Shown here in pieces: positions 40,953 to 49,923 of a stretch of 64,000 nucleotides of DNA (position 1 is its first letter; each line of letters opens with the position of its first letter). Where the stretch lies: positions 496,001 through 560,000 of the forward strand of contig NZ_JBFOHP010000002.1 of NCBI RefSeq assembly GCF_040907265.1, written 5' to 3'. A program made the position numbers and the translations under genes. A model generated the notes under the pieces. That model was not told the DNA's origin. It did not search any database and worked only from the letters and a program-made list of their open reading frames with translations. Source of the stretch: Streptomyces sclerotialus (GTDB taxonomy: Bacteria > Actinomycetota > Actinomycetes > Streptomycetales > Streptomycetaceae).

Positions 40953-42628
40953 CAACGGCTCCGCACCACGCGGCTCCGCACCACGGTCCGCCATCCACGG
41001 TTTCTGCTTGGCGCCACCCAGCCGGCGCTTCCCCCTCCACTGCAACGACGCAAGCGACTGGGCCTGGCCAACACCGCGCTGACACCAGGCATCTCCCTCT
41101 GGGGTCTCCCATGGTCGGGACGGCGCCTCGAAACGCTGAACGGCACCGCTTTGCCTACTGGGTGACGGAATGCTGCTCTCCCTCGAACGCGACCGGCCCG
41201 GCGCGCCAGGCGACCTCGGCCGGGCCGACCGGCGCGACCATCACCAGGAGCACATCGAAGGAGACGGCGAGCGTGACGCTCGACAATCACAGCCCGAAGG
41301 CGTACGGGAAACCACGGCGGCCGAAGATCTTCAGGGTGTCCTCGACGATGCACCGCGCCGTACCACAAGCGAGCGAACTCTTCACTCGACCACCGCGCCC
41401 TCGGCATCCGGGGGCATGCTCCGAACCGGCCATCCGGCCGCTCGGACGAGGTGGTGCCCAGGGGGTGCAGGCCGAGGGTCTGGTGCCGAACCAGCCGTGG
41501 CAGCCCCGGGTGTTGCGGTGCGTGCGTTCGGAGGTCTGTTGGCGGTGCGCTCAGCCCTGCGTCGGCCGAGCTCGATTCACCCGCTGAAGAGGGGGGCTCG
41601 GCCGACGGCGGCGCGGTGCTGCCGCGAAGTACGAGGTGTGTGGGAGTGGTGATGTGTCGGGTGGCGTGGGTGCTGGGTTCGTCGATGAGGGAGAGGGCCA
41701 GCTCCGCCGCGGTGCGCCCCATCTCTGCGGCCGGCTGGGCGACCGTGGTGAGACCGAGGGCTTCGGCGACGTCGCGGTCGTCGAAGCCGAGAACGGACAT
41801 CCGGCCAGGGACGTCGATGTGGCTGGAGCGCAACACGCCGAGTATGTGGATGGCCATGGTGTCGTCTTCGGCGACGAGAGCTGTCGGAGGTTCGGGCAGG
41901 CTCAGCAGGTGACCGACCGCCTCGCGGACTTTCGGCTGGGGTGAGCCGACGACACGGGTCACGAGAGCGTCGTCCCAGGGCAGTTGCGCGTTCTCCAAGG
42001 CATGCCGATAGCCCGTCAGCCGGTCCTGTGCGCTCCACAGGAAGCCGGTGTCGTCGCTCCATCCGACGAAGCCGATGCGCTGGTGACCGACATTGATGAG
42101 GTGTTGGGTGCCACGGCGGGCTCCGTCCACGTCGTCGACATGGACGCTCGCACACCCCGGAGCGTGCTGGCTGACGAGCACCACCGGCATGCTCAGCTCT
42201 TTGAGCCGTTGCCGTTCCGCGGGGTTCAGGGCGAACGAGATCACCAGCAAGGCGTCGGCGTTGCGTCGCACCGGAAGTTGCTCGAGGAATGCGGAGCGCT
42301 CGCGCATGCTCGTCACGCTGTAGACCAGAAGGTCCAGGCCCCTCTCGCGCAGCACCGTGGCGATGCCTGAGAGCGCGGTGCTCTGGAACCAGTGGTGTAT
42401 GGAGGGCATCAGGACAGCGATTCGCCCCGTCTTGCCGGTTACCAGGCTGGAAGCGCTACGCGAGATGGCGAAGGACAGTTCGTCGGCCGCGCGCTCCACG
42501 CAAAGGCGTGTCTTCGCCGAGACGGGGAGTCCGCGGAGCGTACGGGAGACGGTCGAGACGGAAACGCCTGCCCGCTCGGCCACGTCGGCCATCGTCGGCT
42601 CTCGCCGCTCTCCCTCTCCTCCCGCCAT
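40949..42628 (-). CDS. LacI family regulator with an anomalous C-terminal extension
   Basis: The first 337 residues are a normal LacI/GalR repressor: helix-turn-helix TMADVAERAGVSVSTVSRTL near residue 13, hinge, and sugar-binding domain (GRIAVLMPSIHHWF, VSQHAPGCASVHVDDV, VLGFDDRDVAEALGLTTVAQP), ending in ITTPTHLVLRGSTAPP. The frame then stays open for about 220 more codons of Arg/Pro-rich sequence unlike any family, up to the convergent gene. Either the true stop was lost or the region 40950-41620 is decayed DNA. Start is 42628, or 42592 where MADVAERAG begins. It is divergent from two secreted glycosidases and likely represses them through operators at 42729 and 42854. Confidence 0.75.
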   Translation of the reverse strand: MAGGEGERREPTMADVAERAGVSVSTVSRTLRGLPVSAKTRLCVERAADELSFAISRSASSLVTGKTGRIAVLMPSIHHWFQSTALSGIATVLRERGLDLLVYSVTSMRERSAFLEQLPVRRNADALLVISFALNPAERQRLKELSMPVVLVSQHAPGCASVHVDDVDGARRGTQHLINVGHQRIGFVGWSDDTGFLWSAQDRLTGYRHALENAQLPWDDALVTRVVGSPQPKVREAVGHLLSLPEPPTALVAEDDTMAIHILGVLRSSHIDVPGRMSVLGFDDRDVAEALGLTTVAQPAAEMGRTAAELALSLIDEPSTHATRHITTPTHLVLRGSTAPPSAEPPSSAGESSSADAGLSAPPTDLRTHAPQHPGLPRLVRHQTLGLHPLGTTSSERPDGRFGACPRMPRARWSSEEFARLWYGAVHRRGHPEDLRPPWFPVRLRAVIVERHARRLLRCAPGDGRAGRPGRGRLARRAGRVRGRAAFRHPVGKAVPFSVSRRRPDHGRPQREMPGVSAVLARPSRLRRCSGGGSAGWVAPSRNRGWRTVVRSRVVRSRC

Positions 42629-42728
42629 GGCGGGAAAGTAGCACACAGTAACGGGGCGGGGGCGTGTGCGGCGGCCGTACCGGCTGCGCCCGTATCCGCC
42701 CAGCGTTTCTCGCCCGGCCGAGCTGAGA

Positions 42729-42741
42729 GCGCTGCAAGCGC
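42729..42741. promoter_or_regulatory. LacI-type operator, upstream copy
   Basis: GCGCT-GCA-AGCGC, perfect 5-bp arms. It shares AGCGCTGCAA with the second site at 42854 and lies about 100 bp before the LacI start, fitting autoregulation. Confidence 0.6.
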
Positions 42742-42827
42742 AGTCTCCAAGGAGACGGATCGCCACTTGGTACCGGTATGCCCTCATTATTCGCGAGATT
42801 CTCTCGAAATTATGAGTTCACTTTCTG

Positions 42828-42856
42828 TTGACGCGGTCACGGGCAACACCTAGTTT
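42828..42856 (+). promoter_or_regulatory. Promoter of the glycosidase operon
   Basis: TTGACG at 42828-42833, 17-bp spacer, TAGTTT at 42851-42856, matching the vegetative sigma factor consensus. The -10 box overlaps the downstream operator. Transcription from near 42864 would give a leader of about 290 nt before GTG 43155. Confidence 0.7.
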
Positions 42857-42870
42857 GCAAGCGCTGCAAA
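42854..42870. promoter_or_regulatory. LacI-type operator over the glycosidase promoter
   Basis: TTTGCA-AGCGC-TGCAAA, perfect 6-bp arms with the central GCGC typical of LacI/MalR sites. Binding here would cover the -10 box and start point. Confidence 0.75.
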
Positions 42871-43154
42871 AGCTGCGACAGCGGCCTGGGGCTGCGAGGT
42901 TGAGATCCAACCATCGCCTTGTATTCGGTGGTCAAAGCCCGCACACGGGCTAGCTGTACACAGCGTGGCCCTGCCCTTCCGGGGCACGCGCGTGGCTAGG
43001 TACGGACACCATGCGCTGCGCAGTGAATTTTGATCTTGAACGCATGAACTCTGTGGGACGCCGCTTGCTTTTAAGTGGTGTCTCTTGGCGGCTCTTGCCG
43101 AGGAGAAACGTTGACGAGCGCGAGCGGCCCCCGCCTCACTACAAGGAGCCCGAT
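42871..43154 (+). other. Long 5' leader without a gene
   Basis: This stretch between the operator and the GTG of the first glycosidase is AT-richer than its surroundings in the second half. A frame is open back to 43011 but shows no leader-peptide or family features and is preceded by no ribosome binding site. Short inverted repeats near CACGGGCTAGCTG may fold; no riboswitch class is recognised. Confidence 0.45.
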
Positions 43155-45803
43155 GTGAGCAGACATCCGCAGAGCCGCACCTGGCATTCCTCTCTTCTCC
43201 GTGGCAGACCAGTGGTCAAGGCCGTTCTGACGGCGTCCATCGTCACAGCCCTGGCGGCCACCATGCCATCCGCGCCGGCCGTGCCGGCCCAGGCAGCCAC
43301 CGGTACCGCGGCTGCCGGCGACGCACGGTGCGCCGTCCCCGAGGAGCCGGGACGCTTCAAGGACGGCACCGGTTCGGCCACCGTGACGGTCACCGACGTC
43401 GACGCGGACTGCCTGCGCACGTACAAGCTGGTCAGCTCCGTCGCCGGCGAGCGGGTCCTCAAGGAGGCGCCGGGCAAGCCGACCCTGCGATCCGGCTCCG
43501 TGCTGCTGGACGGCCTGTACGCGATGGCTCATGACGACGCGGAGCTGAACAAGACCGACCGGCTGACCGACGGCTCGTACAACGACGGCAAACCGATCGA
43601 CTGTCCGGGCGGCTGCTACCAGACCGGCAAGCTCTGGACGTACGTCTGGACGCGGGACGTGGCGTACTCCGCCGACCTCGGCCTGACCACGGCCGACCCC
43701 GAACGGATGCGCAACACGCTCGCGTTCAAGCTGAGCGAGCGGCGCGACGGGTCCGGGGACACCCAGATCATCCAGGACACCGGCACCGGCGGCAGCTATC
43801 CCAGCTCCACCGACCGGGTCGTGTGGGCGCTCGGCGCGAGCGAGATCATCAACTGGCTCCCCGACGGCAAGCGGCAGGCGTTCGCGGACAAGGCGTACGA
43901 GGCGATACGCAACACCATCGAGCACGACCGCAAGGTCGTCTTCGACCAGGACGACGGCCTCTACCTCGGTGAGCACTCCTTCCTGGACTGGCGCGAGCAG
44001 AGCTACGCGGACTGGACCAAGGACGACGTGGCCACCATCGCCACCTCGCGCTCGCTGTCCACGAACGTCACCCACTGGGCAGCCATCGACGCGGCCGCCC
44101 GTCTCGCTGCCGACGCGGGTGACAAGACCGCAGCTGCCAAGTACCGGGGCTGGGCGGACGACTTGATGCAGGCTGTCCGGGAGAAGTTCTGGCTGCCCGA
44201 GAAGGGCCAGTTCTCCCAAATGCTCAGCACCGAGAAGGACACCTCTCCGGTCAACCGTTACGACGCCCTGGGCACCTCGCTGGCCGTGCTCACCGGCGTC
44301 GCCACACCGGAGCAGGCCAAGCAGGCCGTTGCGAACTACCCCCAGACCTCCTACGGCCCGTCGGTGCTCTGGCCGCAACAGCAGGGCGTGCCCTCGTACC
44401 ACAACAACGCGGTGTGGCCGTTCGTGACCGCCTACATGATGCGGGCCGCCGCCAAGACCGGCAACGATGGCGTGGCCACGCAGCAGGCCCGCTCCCTGGT
44501 ACGCGGCGGGGCGCTGTTCGCCACCGACAAGGAGAACATCAACATCCTGGACGGCAGCACCAAGACGGCCCTCAACTCCGACCGTCAGCTCTGGAGCGTC
44601 GCCGGCATGATGTCGATGGTCCAGCAGAGCATCTTTGGTATCGACGCCCGTGAGGACGGCCTGCACATCGATCCGTTCCTGCCCGCCCAGCTGCGCGAAA
44701 CCTACTTCCCCGGCGGCGAGCGGGCGGCGCTGAACGACCTCGACTACCGGGGCCACAAGCTGAACGTCGAGCTCGACATCCCGGCGGGCAAGGCCGGTGA
44801 GGGCGCATACCAGGTGGAGTCGCTGACCCTCGACGGCAAGAAGATGCCGGCCGGTACGCCGATCACCGAGAAGATGCTCGGCGACGGCGAGTCGGGTGAA
44901 TCAGGCGAGTCGGGCGAGTCCACCGTGGTCGTGAAGCTCGCCGAGCCCGCGGCCGGCTCGGGACAGAAGGCGCCGAAGCCCGTGGACCTCTCCTCCAAGG
45001 AAGCCCTCTACGGGCCCACCACTCCGGACGTCAAGAACGTCACCGTCAAGGACGGCCGGACGCAGCTGTCCCTCGACACCGGCGACGAGAACCCCGCCAA
45101 GGTCACCATGGACGTCCTCCGCGACGGCAAGGTGATCGCCGAGAACGTCGCGGTCGGCGCCGGTGAGCAGACGTGGACCGACAGGACCGCGCGGCCGGAA
45201 GAGGTCTCGCCCTGCTACAGCGTCCGCCTGACCTACACCTCCAGCGGCAACACCTCCCAGCACGCCGAGCCCGAGTGTTACTGGGGACCGGGCGATGACC
45301 GCGTGCACAAGGTCACCGGCGAGGACTTCGAAGCCACCGGCGGCAAGAAGACCACCGGCGACAACGGCGTGTACTACGCCGACTGGGGCACCGGCCCGAG
45401 CGACAAGCTCGCCGCCCGCATCACTCCGAAGGCCACAGGCGAGTACCTGCTGCAGGCCGATGCCGCGGTCGGCGGGCCGATCAACACCGGTGTCTCCAGC
45501 GGCATGAAGATGCTGCGTGTCTACGACGACGCCACCGGCGAACTCGTCACCGAACGCGTCATCGCCATGCCCAACACGGGCAGTTGGACGACGGTGCGGG
45601 GCTCCACCTTCGCCAAGGCCGAGCTCACCGAAGGCAAGACCTACCGCATCGAACTCGCCCAGGACCCGCTCGCCGTCAACATGAGCTACTTCCAGCACAA
45701 CGCGCTCTACAAGGACACCCGCGAGGGCCCCTCCAACTACAGCGACGTGTACGCCATCAAGGCACTGCTGAAGCGCGCGACCACAGCGGGCTCGAAGCAG
45801 TGA
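43155..45803 (+). CDS. Secreted six-hairpin glycoside hydrolase with C-terminal carbohydrate-binding module
   Basis: An 882-residue exported enzyme. The long basic N terminus is followed by AVLTASIVTALAATMPSAPAVPAQA, a Sec signal with cleavage near residue 55. The catalytic (alpha/alpha)6 barrel covers about 80-560, with TYVWTRDVAYSADLGL, GEHSFLDWREQSYADW and QQGVPSYHNNAVWPFVTAYM, resembling bacterial MGH1-like/rhamnosidase- or glucosidase-type barrels. A beta linker and an ESGESGESGES run precede a C-terminal domain (EDFEATGGKKTTGDNG, FAKAELTEGKTYRIELAQD) resembling CBM35/CBM6. GTG 43155 follows AAGGAG. Exact sugar unknown; the LacI gene and the GH15 partner suggest an alpha-glucan or similar polymer. 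Confidence 0.82.
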   Translation: MSRHPQSRTWHSSLLRGRPVVKAVLTASIVTALAATMPSAPAVPAQAATGTAAAGDARCAVPEEPGRFKDGTGSATVTVTDVDADCLRTYKLVSSVAGERVLKEAPGKPTLRSGSVLLDGLYAMAHDDAELNKTDRLTDGSYNDGKPIDCPGGCYQTGKLWTYVWTRDVAYSADLGLTTADPERMRNTLAFKLSERRDGSGDTQIIQDTGTGGSYPSSTDRVVWALGASEIINWLPDGKRQAFADKAYEAIRNTIEHDRKVVFDQDDGLYLGEHSFLDWREQSYADWTKDDVATIATSRSLSTNVTHWAAIDAAARLAADAGDKTAAAKYRGWADDLMQAVREKFWLPEKGQFSQMLSTEKDTSPVNRYDALGTSLAVLTGVATPEQAKQAVANYPQTSYGPSVLWPQQQGVPSYHNNAVWPFVTAYMMRAAAKTGNDGVATQQARSLVRGGALFATDKENINILDGSTKTALNSDRQLWSVAGMMSMVQQSIFGIDAREDGLHIDPFLPAQLRETYFPGGERAALNDLDYRGHKLNVELDIPAGKAGEGAYQVESLTLDGKKMPAGTPITEKMLGDGESGESGESGESTVVVKLAEPAAGSGQKAPKPVDLSSKEALYGPTTPDVKNVTVKDGRTQLSLDTGDENPAKVTMDVLRDGKVIAENVAVGAGEQTWTDRTARPEEVSPCYSVRLTYTSSGNTSQHAEPECYWGPGDDRVHKVTGEDFEATGGKKTTGDNGVYYADWGTGPSDKLAARITPKATGEYLLQADAAVGGPINTGVSSGMKMLRVYDDATGELVTERVIAMPNTGSWTTVRGSTFAKAELTEGKTYRIELAQDPLAVNMSYFQHNALYKDTREGPSNYSDVYAIKALLKRATTAGSKQ

Positions 45804-45858
45804 GCGAGACCGCACCGGCCCTCCACGAGCCTTCATCCCTCTCCTCGAAGGAGAATGA

Positions 45859-48054
45859 GTGACCCGCACACGGAAGCTGACCGCAGCCATTGGGGCCGCC
45901 CTCGCCCTGACGGTGGGATCGTCGCTGACGCCGCAGTGGACACCGGCGACGGCGGCCGAATCCGATGAGGCCCCCGGCGCGCCCGGGGCCGCCCCGTCGA
46001 CGGCCCGTCCGCCCGCGGACAAGACCGGTTTCGGTACGAGTTACGGAACGTCCGGCAAGACGTGGTTCACCCTTCAGGGCGGACGCCTGGGGGAGGTGTA
46101 CTACCCGACCCTGGACACACCCAACGTGCGCGAGCTCGGCTTCGTGATCACGGACGGGAAGGACTTCGCCGTCCGTGCCGACGAGGCATCCCGCCAGGTC
46201 ACCCGGCTCTCCGATCCGCAGAGCCCGACCTACCGGACCGTGGCCACGGACAAGGACGGCCGCTGGCGGCTGACGACCACCTACGTCACCGACCCCGACC
46301 GCTCCGCCGTCCAGGCCGACGTCGAGTTCGAGTCGCTGACCGGCCGTCCGTACCAGGTGTACGCGCTCTACGATCCGGCCCTGAGCAACTACGGTGCCGA
46401 CGACTCCGGCCGTACGGAGGACGGCGCTCTGGTCGCCTCCGACGACCGGACCGCCAGCGCACTGGTGGCCTCCACGGGCTTCACCGCCACCTCCAGCGGC
46501 TACCTGGGGGCCGGCGACGGCTGGACGGACCTGCTGCAGGACCGGCGGATGGACTGGACGTACGGCTCCGCGTCGAAGGGCAATGTCGTCCAGACCGGCC
46601 GGACCACACTCACCGGCCTCGACGACCGCCGCCGCACCACCCTCGCCCTCGGCTTCGGCCCGGACGCCACCCGGGCGTTGAAGACGGCGAACACCTCGGC
46701 CGGCACCGGGTTCAAGCGCGTCTCGGCAGCGTATGCGGCCGGCTGGCACCGCTACTTGTCCGGGTTGCGCCGCCCGCCGGAGGCCCTGCGCACCGAGCGG
46801 GAACGCCAGGCGTACCGGGTGTCGGCGATGGTGCTGGCGGCGACCGAGGACAAGACCCACCGCGGCGCGTTCGTCGCCTCACCCTCCATGCCGTGGTCGG
46901 GCAAGGAGGAGCCGGACACCAGCGGCTACAACGCGGTCTGGGCGCGCGACCTGTACCAGGTGGGTACAGCCCTGATCGCCGTCGGGGACCGGGCGGGGGC
47001 CGAGCGGGCGCTGGACTATCTCTTCGAGAAGCAGCAGAGGCAGGACGGCTCCTTCCCGCAGAAGTCCGCCACCGACGGCACGCCGATCTGGACGGGCATC
47101 CAGCTCGACCAGGTCGCCTTCCCGATCCTCCTCGCCGACCAGCTCGGCCGTACCGACGCGAAGACCTGGTCGCATGTGAAGCGGGCCGCGGACTTCATCG
47201 TGGGCTATGCCAAGGACGGGCACACCGCTCCCTGGTCGGAGCAGGAGCGCTGGGAGAACCAGAGCGGCTACTCGCCGGCCACCATCGCCAGTGAGATCGC
47301 CGGCCTGGTCACCGCCGCGAAGATCGCCAAGGCCAACGGTGACACCGACTCCGCGCAGCGGTATCTGGACACCGCCGACGCCTGGCAGCGCAAGGTCAAG
47401 GACTGGACGGTCACGCACAACGGACCGTACTCCACCAAGCCGTACTTCCTGCAGCTCACCAAGGACGGTAATCCCAACACCGGGACCACATACGACGTGA
47501 GCAACGGCGGCCCCGCCGACGCCGACCAGCGCATCATCGTCGACCCCAGCTTCCTGGAACTCGTACGGCTGGGCGTACTGCCGGCCGACGACCCGGACGT
47601 CGTCCACAGCCTGAAGGTCGTCGACGAGCAGCTCGGCTTCGACACCCCGAACGGCCGCTTCTGGTACCGCGGTTCCTTCGACGGCTACGGCGAGACCGCC
47701 GACGGCAGCCCCTGGTTCATCTCCCAGCCGGGCGACGGCCGCACCCACGGCCGCGGCTGGCCACTCCTCAACGGTGAACGCGGCGAGTACGACCTGGTCG
47801 CCGACGACCCGGCCGGGGCGCGCGAACAGCTCGCCGCGATGGCACGTACCACGAACTCGGGCTATCTGATGGCCGAACAGGTCTGGGACGACAAGGCCCC
47901 CGCCGGCTTCACCCCCGGGACCGGCACCACCTCCGCGACGCCCCTGGCCTGGACGCACGCCCAGTACCTCCGGCTCGCCGTCAACCTCGCCGACGGCCGC
48001 CTCACCGAGCAGCCGCCCCTCGTCGCCTGCCGCTACACCGACCGCTGCGACTGA
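45859..48054 (+). CDS. Secreted GH15 glucodextranase/glucoamylase-like enzyme
   Basis: A 731-residue secreted glycosidase: signal peptide (VTRTRKLTAAIGAALALTVG..., cleavage after TAA near 33), a glucodextranase N-terminal beta domain at about 50-300 (GRLGEVYYPTLDTPNVRELGF), and a GH15 (alpha/alpha)6 barrel at 320-725. SGYNAVWARDLYQVG and QERWENQSGYSPATIASEI carry the barrel's WARD motif and the general acid glutamate. It releases glucose from the non-reducing end of dextran, isomaltose or starch with inversion. GTG 45859 follows GAAGGAG; it is 55 bp behind the first glycosidase. The operon ends at a strong terminator (48121). Confidence 0.9.
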   Translation: MTRTRKLTAAIGAALALTVGSSLTPQWTPATAAESDEAPGAPGAAPSTARPPADKTGFGTSYGTSGKTWFTLQGGRLGEVYYPTLDTPNVRELGFVITDGKDFAVRADEASRQVTRLSDPQSPTYRTVATDKDGRWRLTTTYVTDPDRSAVQADVEFESLTGRPYQVYALYDPALSNYGADDSGRTEDGALVASDDRTASALVASTGFTATSSGYLGAGDGWTDLLQDRRMDWTYGSASKGNVVQTGRTTLTGLDDRRRTTLALGFGPDATRALKTANTSAGTGFKRVSAAYAAGWHRYLSGLRRPPEALRTERERQAYRVSAMVLAATEDKTHRGAFVASPSMPWSGKEEPDTSGYNAVWARDLYQVGTALIAVGDRAGAERALDYLFEKQQRQDGSFPQKSATDGTPIWTGIQLDQVAFPILLADQLGRTDAKTWSHVKRAADFIVGYAKDGHTAPWSEQERWENQSGYSPATIASEIAGLVTAAKIAKANGDTDSAQRYLDTADAWQRKVKDWTVTHNGPYSTKPYFLQLTKDGNPNTGTTYDVSNGGPADADQRIIVDPSFLELVRLGVLPADDPDVVHSLKVVDEQLGFDTPNGRFWYRGSFDGYGETADGSPWFISQPGDGRTHGRGWPLLNGERGEYDLVADDPAGAREQLAAMARTTNSGYLMAEQVWDDKAPAGFTPGTGTTSATPLAWTHAQYLRLAVNLADGRLTEQPPLVACRYTDRCD

Positions 48055-48120
48055 CTCACCGGAGACAGACCTCGGGCGTTCGCTGCGGGGTTACGGGACA
48101 ACGCGTGGTCCAGGGCGGCG

Positions 48121-48163
48121 CGTCGTCCCTCCGCCTGTCCGGCAGGCAGGCGGAGGGACGACG
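48121..48163. terminator. Strong terminator after the glycosidase operon
   Basis: Perfect 17-bp inverted repeat (CGTCGTCCCTCCGCCTG and complement) around a 9-nt loop, 66 bp after the GH15 stop and 47 bp from the convergent gene's stop. Confidence 0.88.
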
Positions 48164-48210
48164 TTGACCATCCCGTTCCGTATCCGGACGCCGCCGGTCT
48201 GCTGAACCGG

Positions 48211-48459
48211 CTACTCGTTCGGCACCCCGGCCGCCACCACGTTCTGAGTGGTGAGATCGACACGCAGCTCCCCGGAGCCGGCCTCCGGCTCGAACTCGGA
48301 CTGCAGTATGTCCAGCTTCTCTTTGTCCAGCCCCTCATCCACCACCGCGAACACTTCTTCCCGTGTACACGGCCGGGTGGCACCACTCGTCGCGTCATAC
48401 GTCTCGTGCACATGCACAACGCGACCGTTTTCCTTGTCGTAGACGAAGTACCTCGGCAT
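48211..48459 (-). CDS. Hypothetical small protein, second gene of an unknown pair
   Basis: Encodes 82 residues: MPRYFVYDKENGRVVHVHETY, a cysteine near residue 31 in RPCTREEVFAVVDEGLDK, and the acidic half FEPEAGSGELRVDLTTQNVVAAG. The mixed alpha/beta pattern is regular enough to be a folded domain, but no family is recognised. ATG 48459 has AAAGGG upstream. The gene follows the 115-residue gene after 18 bp, so they are co-transcribed. Base composition is lower in GC than around, which hints at recent arrival. Confidence 0.7.
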   Translation of the reverse strand: MPRYFVYDKENGRVVHVHETYDATSGATRPCTREEVFAVVDEGLDKEKLDILQSEFEPEAGSGELRVDLTTQNVVAAGVPNE

Positions 48460-48477
48460 TGGTTTCCCTTTCAAGCG

Positions 48478-48825
48478 TCATGGATTGGTGATGACAATGC
48501 CGCAACCCATGGCGTCAATGTCAGGTCCGAATGTGCGCATCCTGAAGGTGACAGTCCGGCCGAAGCGAACGACTGCTGAATCATGGACGTTGCTGAAGGC
48601 GCCGGCATCCCCCCAGTGGTCACCTCCGAAAACCTGAGTGTTCGTTCGATTTCCGTCGATAAAAGGTATGTCGATCACGACGGCGTTGTCCCGGTCGAAT
48701 TGGATTCGCGGGTCGAGCATCGTGATCGAACCCCATGCCACGAATGTGGTGCTTGCCCCCAGGTCGATGGTGACGGACCTGCTGGCTGGTGAGTTCACGA
48801 ACAGTTGCCTGGTCGCGGCCGCCAT
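48478..48825 (-). CDS. Hypothetical beta-rich protein, first gene of an unknown pair
   Basis: Encodes 115 residues with short alternating hydrophobic strands: RQLFVNSPASRSVTIDLGAS, VAWGSITMLDPRIQFD, AVVIDIPFI, VVRFGRTVTFRMRTFGPDID, GCGIVITNP. This looks like a small beta-sandwich of about nine strands with conserved Gly/Asp turns. No signal peptide or known family is seen. ATG 48825 gives the first residues MAAATRQLF. It is clearly lower in GC than the flanks. Expressed with the 82-residue gene downstream; the two may form a complex. The lectin-like strand pattern and the position beside secreted glycosidases are suggestive only. Confidence 0.68.
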   Translation of the reverse strand: MAAATRQLFVNSPASRSVTIDLGASTTFVAWGSITMLDPRIQFDRDNAVVIDIPFIDGNRTNTQVFGGDHWGDAGAFSNVHDSAVVRFGRTVTFRMRTFGPDIDAMGCGIVITNP

Positions 48826-49234
48826 TCTTGCCTCCCCGGAGTTGTAGGGCCGGAAGGGCCCGAGGCTGGTGGATTCCGTGTCGTCATGGGTCGGGCACGG
48901 TTCGGCGAACGTACATACGAGCGCCCTCCCCGGGCCGCGCCACGGCTATCGGCGCCGCGGAATCGACGGCACACTCGTTCCCGGCAAGCCGAAAATCACC
49001 GTGCTGGAAGGCTGCTCCTCCCTCTCCGGAAAGTCAACGGCGTCGAGTGAGGTATGAGCGATCCCGCCGAATACGGAATTAAATCTTCAGTCTGCTGCCT
49101 GTGAGGGAAGTGACGTGAATTACCAGTTATTCGCGGCACAGCACGGCATACCGCGTACGCCGCCGGCCGGGCGGGCGCCGCCGCCCCTGTCACCGCGCGC
49201 GAACTCGGCGCGGCCGTCTATGTGATCACCGGCC
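48826..49234. other. Spacer with no supported gene
   Basis: I see the promoter area of the small-gene pair, then mixed sequence with a GAGGGA ribosome binding site before GTG 49114 that reads only 36 codons before a stop. Nothing family-like precedes the hydrolase fragment at 49235. Confidence 0.45.
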
Positions 49235-49423
49235 GGGGACTTCATCGCACTGTTCGGTTTCAGCCGCGGCGCCTACACCGCCCGCAGCCTCGCCGGCCTG
49301 ATCACCGCCTCAGGGCTGATCGACCTCGACGGCCTGGATGCCGCCACCGCCGGTCGCCGCGTGCATCGTGCCTACGCCCACTACCGGGCCCGTGAGAACG
49401 ACCGGCTGTGGCGCACGGGACTG
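49235..49423 (+). pseudogene. DUF2235 alpha/beta hydrolase fragment
   Basis: About 63 codons reading FIALFGFSRGAYTARSLAGL, then a helix rich in Ala/Arg to [25 protein letters not shown] is the nucleophile elbow and following helix of DUF2235 hydrolases (the Tle1-type phospholipase fold). The N-terminal strands with the phosphate-type loop and the C-terminal Asp/His parts are missing, so it is a remnant. Confidence 0.6.
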
Positions 49424-49532
49424 GCTTCCGCTTCGCCCCGGACGACGCCAGCGCGGTCCAGCAGGACGGGCCGGTCCACGTCCAGATGGACCGTGACGGG
49501 GGACGACGGCCACGCCCGGCGCACGGCGACGC

Positions 49533-49715
49533 CCGGCCGCCGTCCACCCGGTGCAGTCGGGAGAGCGCGCGCAGCAGCGTGGACTTCCCGCTGCCGTTCG
49601 GCCCCACCAGGGCGGTCGCGCGACCGGGTTCCAGGGCCAGCGAGACGCCGTGGACGACCGGTGTGCCGCCGTACCGCAGTACGAGGTCGTGCCCGTTGAG
49701 AGCGGCCACAGGCGT
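49533..49715 (-). pseudogene. ABC transporter ATPase, N-terminal fragment (siderophore type)
   Basis: About 61 codons: [40 protein letters not shown] with an intact Walker A, and [15 protein letters not shown]. This is the N terminus of a FecE/FhuC-type ATPase. The frame then loses similarity; Q-loop, signature and Walker B are absent. It faces away from the AraC remnant at 49976, a layout known from iron-siderophore loci. Confidence 0.62.
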
Positions 49716-49923
49716 GGCGGGACCGGCCACGGGGCGAGCCGCGCGCCGGGGGGGTCGGGAACATCGGTGGGTCCGGACGGTCGGAGGGGCAGGACTGCGG
49801 CACCCTCCGCCCGGCTGTCGCCGTCCGGGCAGCAAACTCTCCCACGCACGGAGAGCACCACACGGAGAGCGGCACGCACGGAGAGCAGCACGCACGGAAT
49901 GCACCGTGCGCGGCAAGCGCCAA

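Noticed and set aside
41111..41587. Transposase or other gene in the region under the LacI tail
   Set aside because: I tried all frames; fragments such as FGRRGFPYAFG are not convincing for any family, so it is left as unexplained sequence.
43011..43154. N-terminal extension of the first glycosidase
   Set aside because: The added 48 residues lack a leader pattern and GTG 43155 has both ribosome binding site and signal peptide.
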